Assembly: GCA_965217265.1 (NCBI GenBank) | Contig: CBDCHP010000018.1 | Location: 1,108,133 to 1,172,132 of the forward strand | Length of the DNA: 64,000 nucleotides | Reading direction: 5' to 3' | DNA from: JAGRGG01 sp965217265 | GTDB lineage: Bacteria; Pseudomonadota; Alphaproteobacteria; Geminicoccales; Geminicoccaceae | Shown: positions 63,822 to 64,000 of the stretch, in pieces | How the letters are laid out: each line of letters starts with the position of its first letter | Position numbering within the stretch: position 1 is the stretch's first letter | The notes under the pieces: model-generated | Database searches by the model: none | Seen by the model: the letters and a program-made list of their open reading frames with translations, nothing else | What the model was told of the DNA's origin: nothing | Made by a program: the position numbers and the translations under genes

Positions 63822-64000
63822 CAGTTGGCCCCGCGCTTGTTCTCGGTCAGCGCCTCCAGGCACGCCATGCGCACGGCGACCCCCATCTCGACCTGATCGA
63901 GGATGGCGCTGCGGTCGAAGTCGTCGGCGACGATCCCGTCGATCTCGACGCCGCGGTTCATCGGTCCCGGGTGCATGATGAGCGCGTCGTCCTTGGCGAA
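63821..64000 (-). CDS. pyrB: Aspartate carbamoyltransferase catalytic subunit, C-terminal end
   Basis: The last 59 residues only; the gene continues beyond the window. The conserved ALIMHPGPMNRGVEID and QVEMGVAVRMACLEAL are typical of the PyrB C-terminus. It makes carbamoyl aspartate in pyrimidine synthesis. The TGA overlaps the start of the dihydroorotase-like gene by one base, the usual pyrB-pyrC' operon. Confidence 0.95.
   Translation of the reverse strand, partial: FAKDDALIMHPGPMNRGVEIDGIVADDFDRSAILDQVEMGVAVRMACLEALTENKRGAN

Overview
The window is high-GC DNA, mostly packed genes with short gaps, and looks like a free-living alphaproteobacterium, probably Rhodospirillales-related. Evidence is the gene set and order (purC-purS-purQ-purL-bolA-grxD, pyrB followed by a dihydroorotase-like gene, SCO1/SenC, class I PHA synthase, OpgC, a TbpB-like lipoprotein) and the palindromic intergenic repeats. 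The exact taxon cannot be fixed from the sequence alone.

Layout. 1-0.6 kb: AT-richer DNA with the 5' part of an unknown minus-strand gene and its promoter. 0.6-5.1 kb: purine operon ending in bolA and grxD. 5.3-10.0 kb: a degenerate NadE-like protein, a zinc alcohol dehydrogenase, and a sodium/solute symporter with a small YhdT-like partner. 10.3-15.2 kb: enolase-superfamily dehydratase, beta-hydroxyacid dehydrogenase, LysR regulator, FAD oxidoreductase and SCO1. 15.3-21.2 kb: tRNA-Arg(ACG), then a 1838-residue DUF4011/SF1 helicase/Vsr-like nuclease of the Hhe anti-phage type, with a GreA/GreB-type C-terminal domain. 21.3-26.5 kb: an eroded oxalurate/oxamate (hpxWXYZ-like) cluster full of frameshifts, an amidohydrolase-SDR chimera and an exbB stump. 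26.5-32.7 kb: two ExbD/TolR genes, the TbpB-like lipoprotein, OpgC, a histidine phosphatase and PhaC. 32.8-43.7 kb: methyltransferases, guanine deaminase, RluA-type pseudouridine synthase, HrpB helicase, DinB protein and SecA. 43.7-52.9 kb: ureidoglycine aminohydrolase, YqaE/Pmp3, PNPOx-like, VOC, a PQQ-type sugar dehydrogenase/PEBP fusion, FDH-like dehydrogenase, UDG-family protein, and a frameshifted cNMP-binding/thioredoxin-reductase-like gene. 53-64 kb: PRC-barrel protein, orphan GspD, secreted beta-helix-like protein, VOC/DUF1428 genes divergent from a MarR regulator, DMT transporter, PiuC-type hydroxylase, inactive-looking dihydroorotase and the end of pyrB.

Two repeat families stand out. 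The first is a ~150-bp imperfect palindrome with T-rich flanks (eight full copies plus fragments). Its outer TGA/TAA is usually the stop codon of the adjoining gene, so it looks like a bidirectional terminator anchored on stop codons. The second is a GGACCCC...GGGGTGACA palindrome pair beside hrpB; one arm supplies the last residues of the RluA-like protein.

Functionally, purine synthesis (pur operon) sits with scattered purine/ureide catabolism (guanine deaminase, ureidoglycine aminohydrolase, decayed oxamate genes). The Hhe-like gene beside a tRNA, next to decaying and truncated genes, marks the main variable region. Several single-base indels (44.6, 51.7 and 58.5 kb and the hpx cluster) may be real decay or assembly errors.
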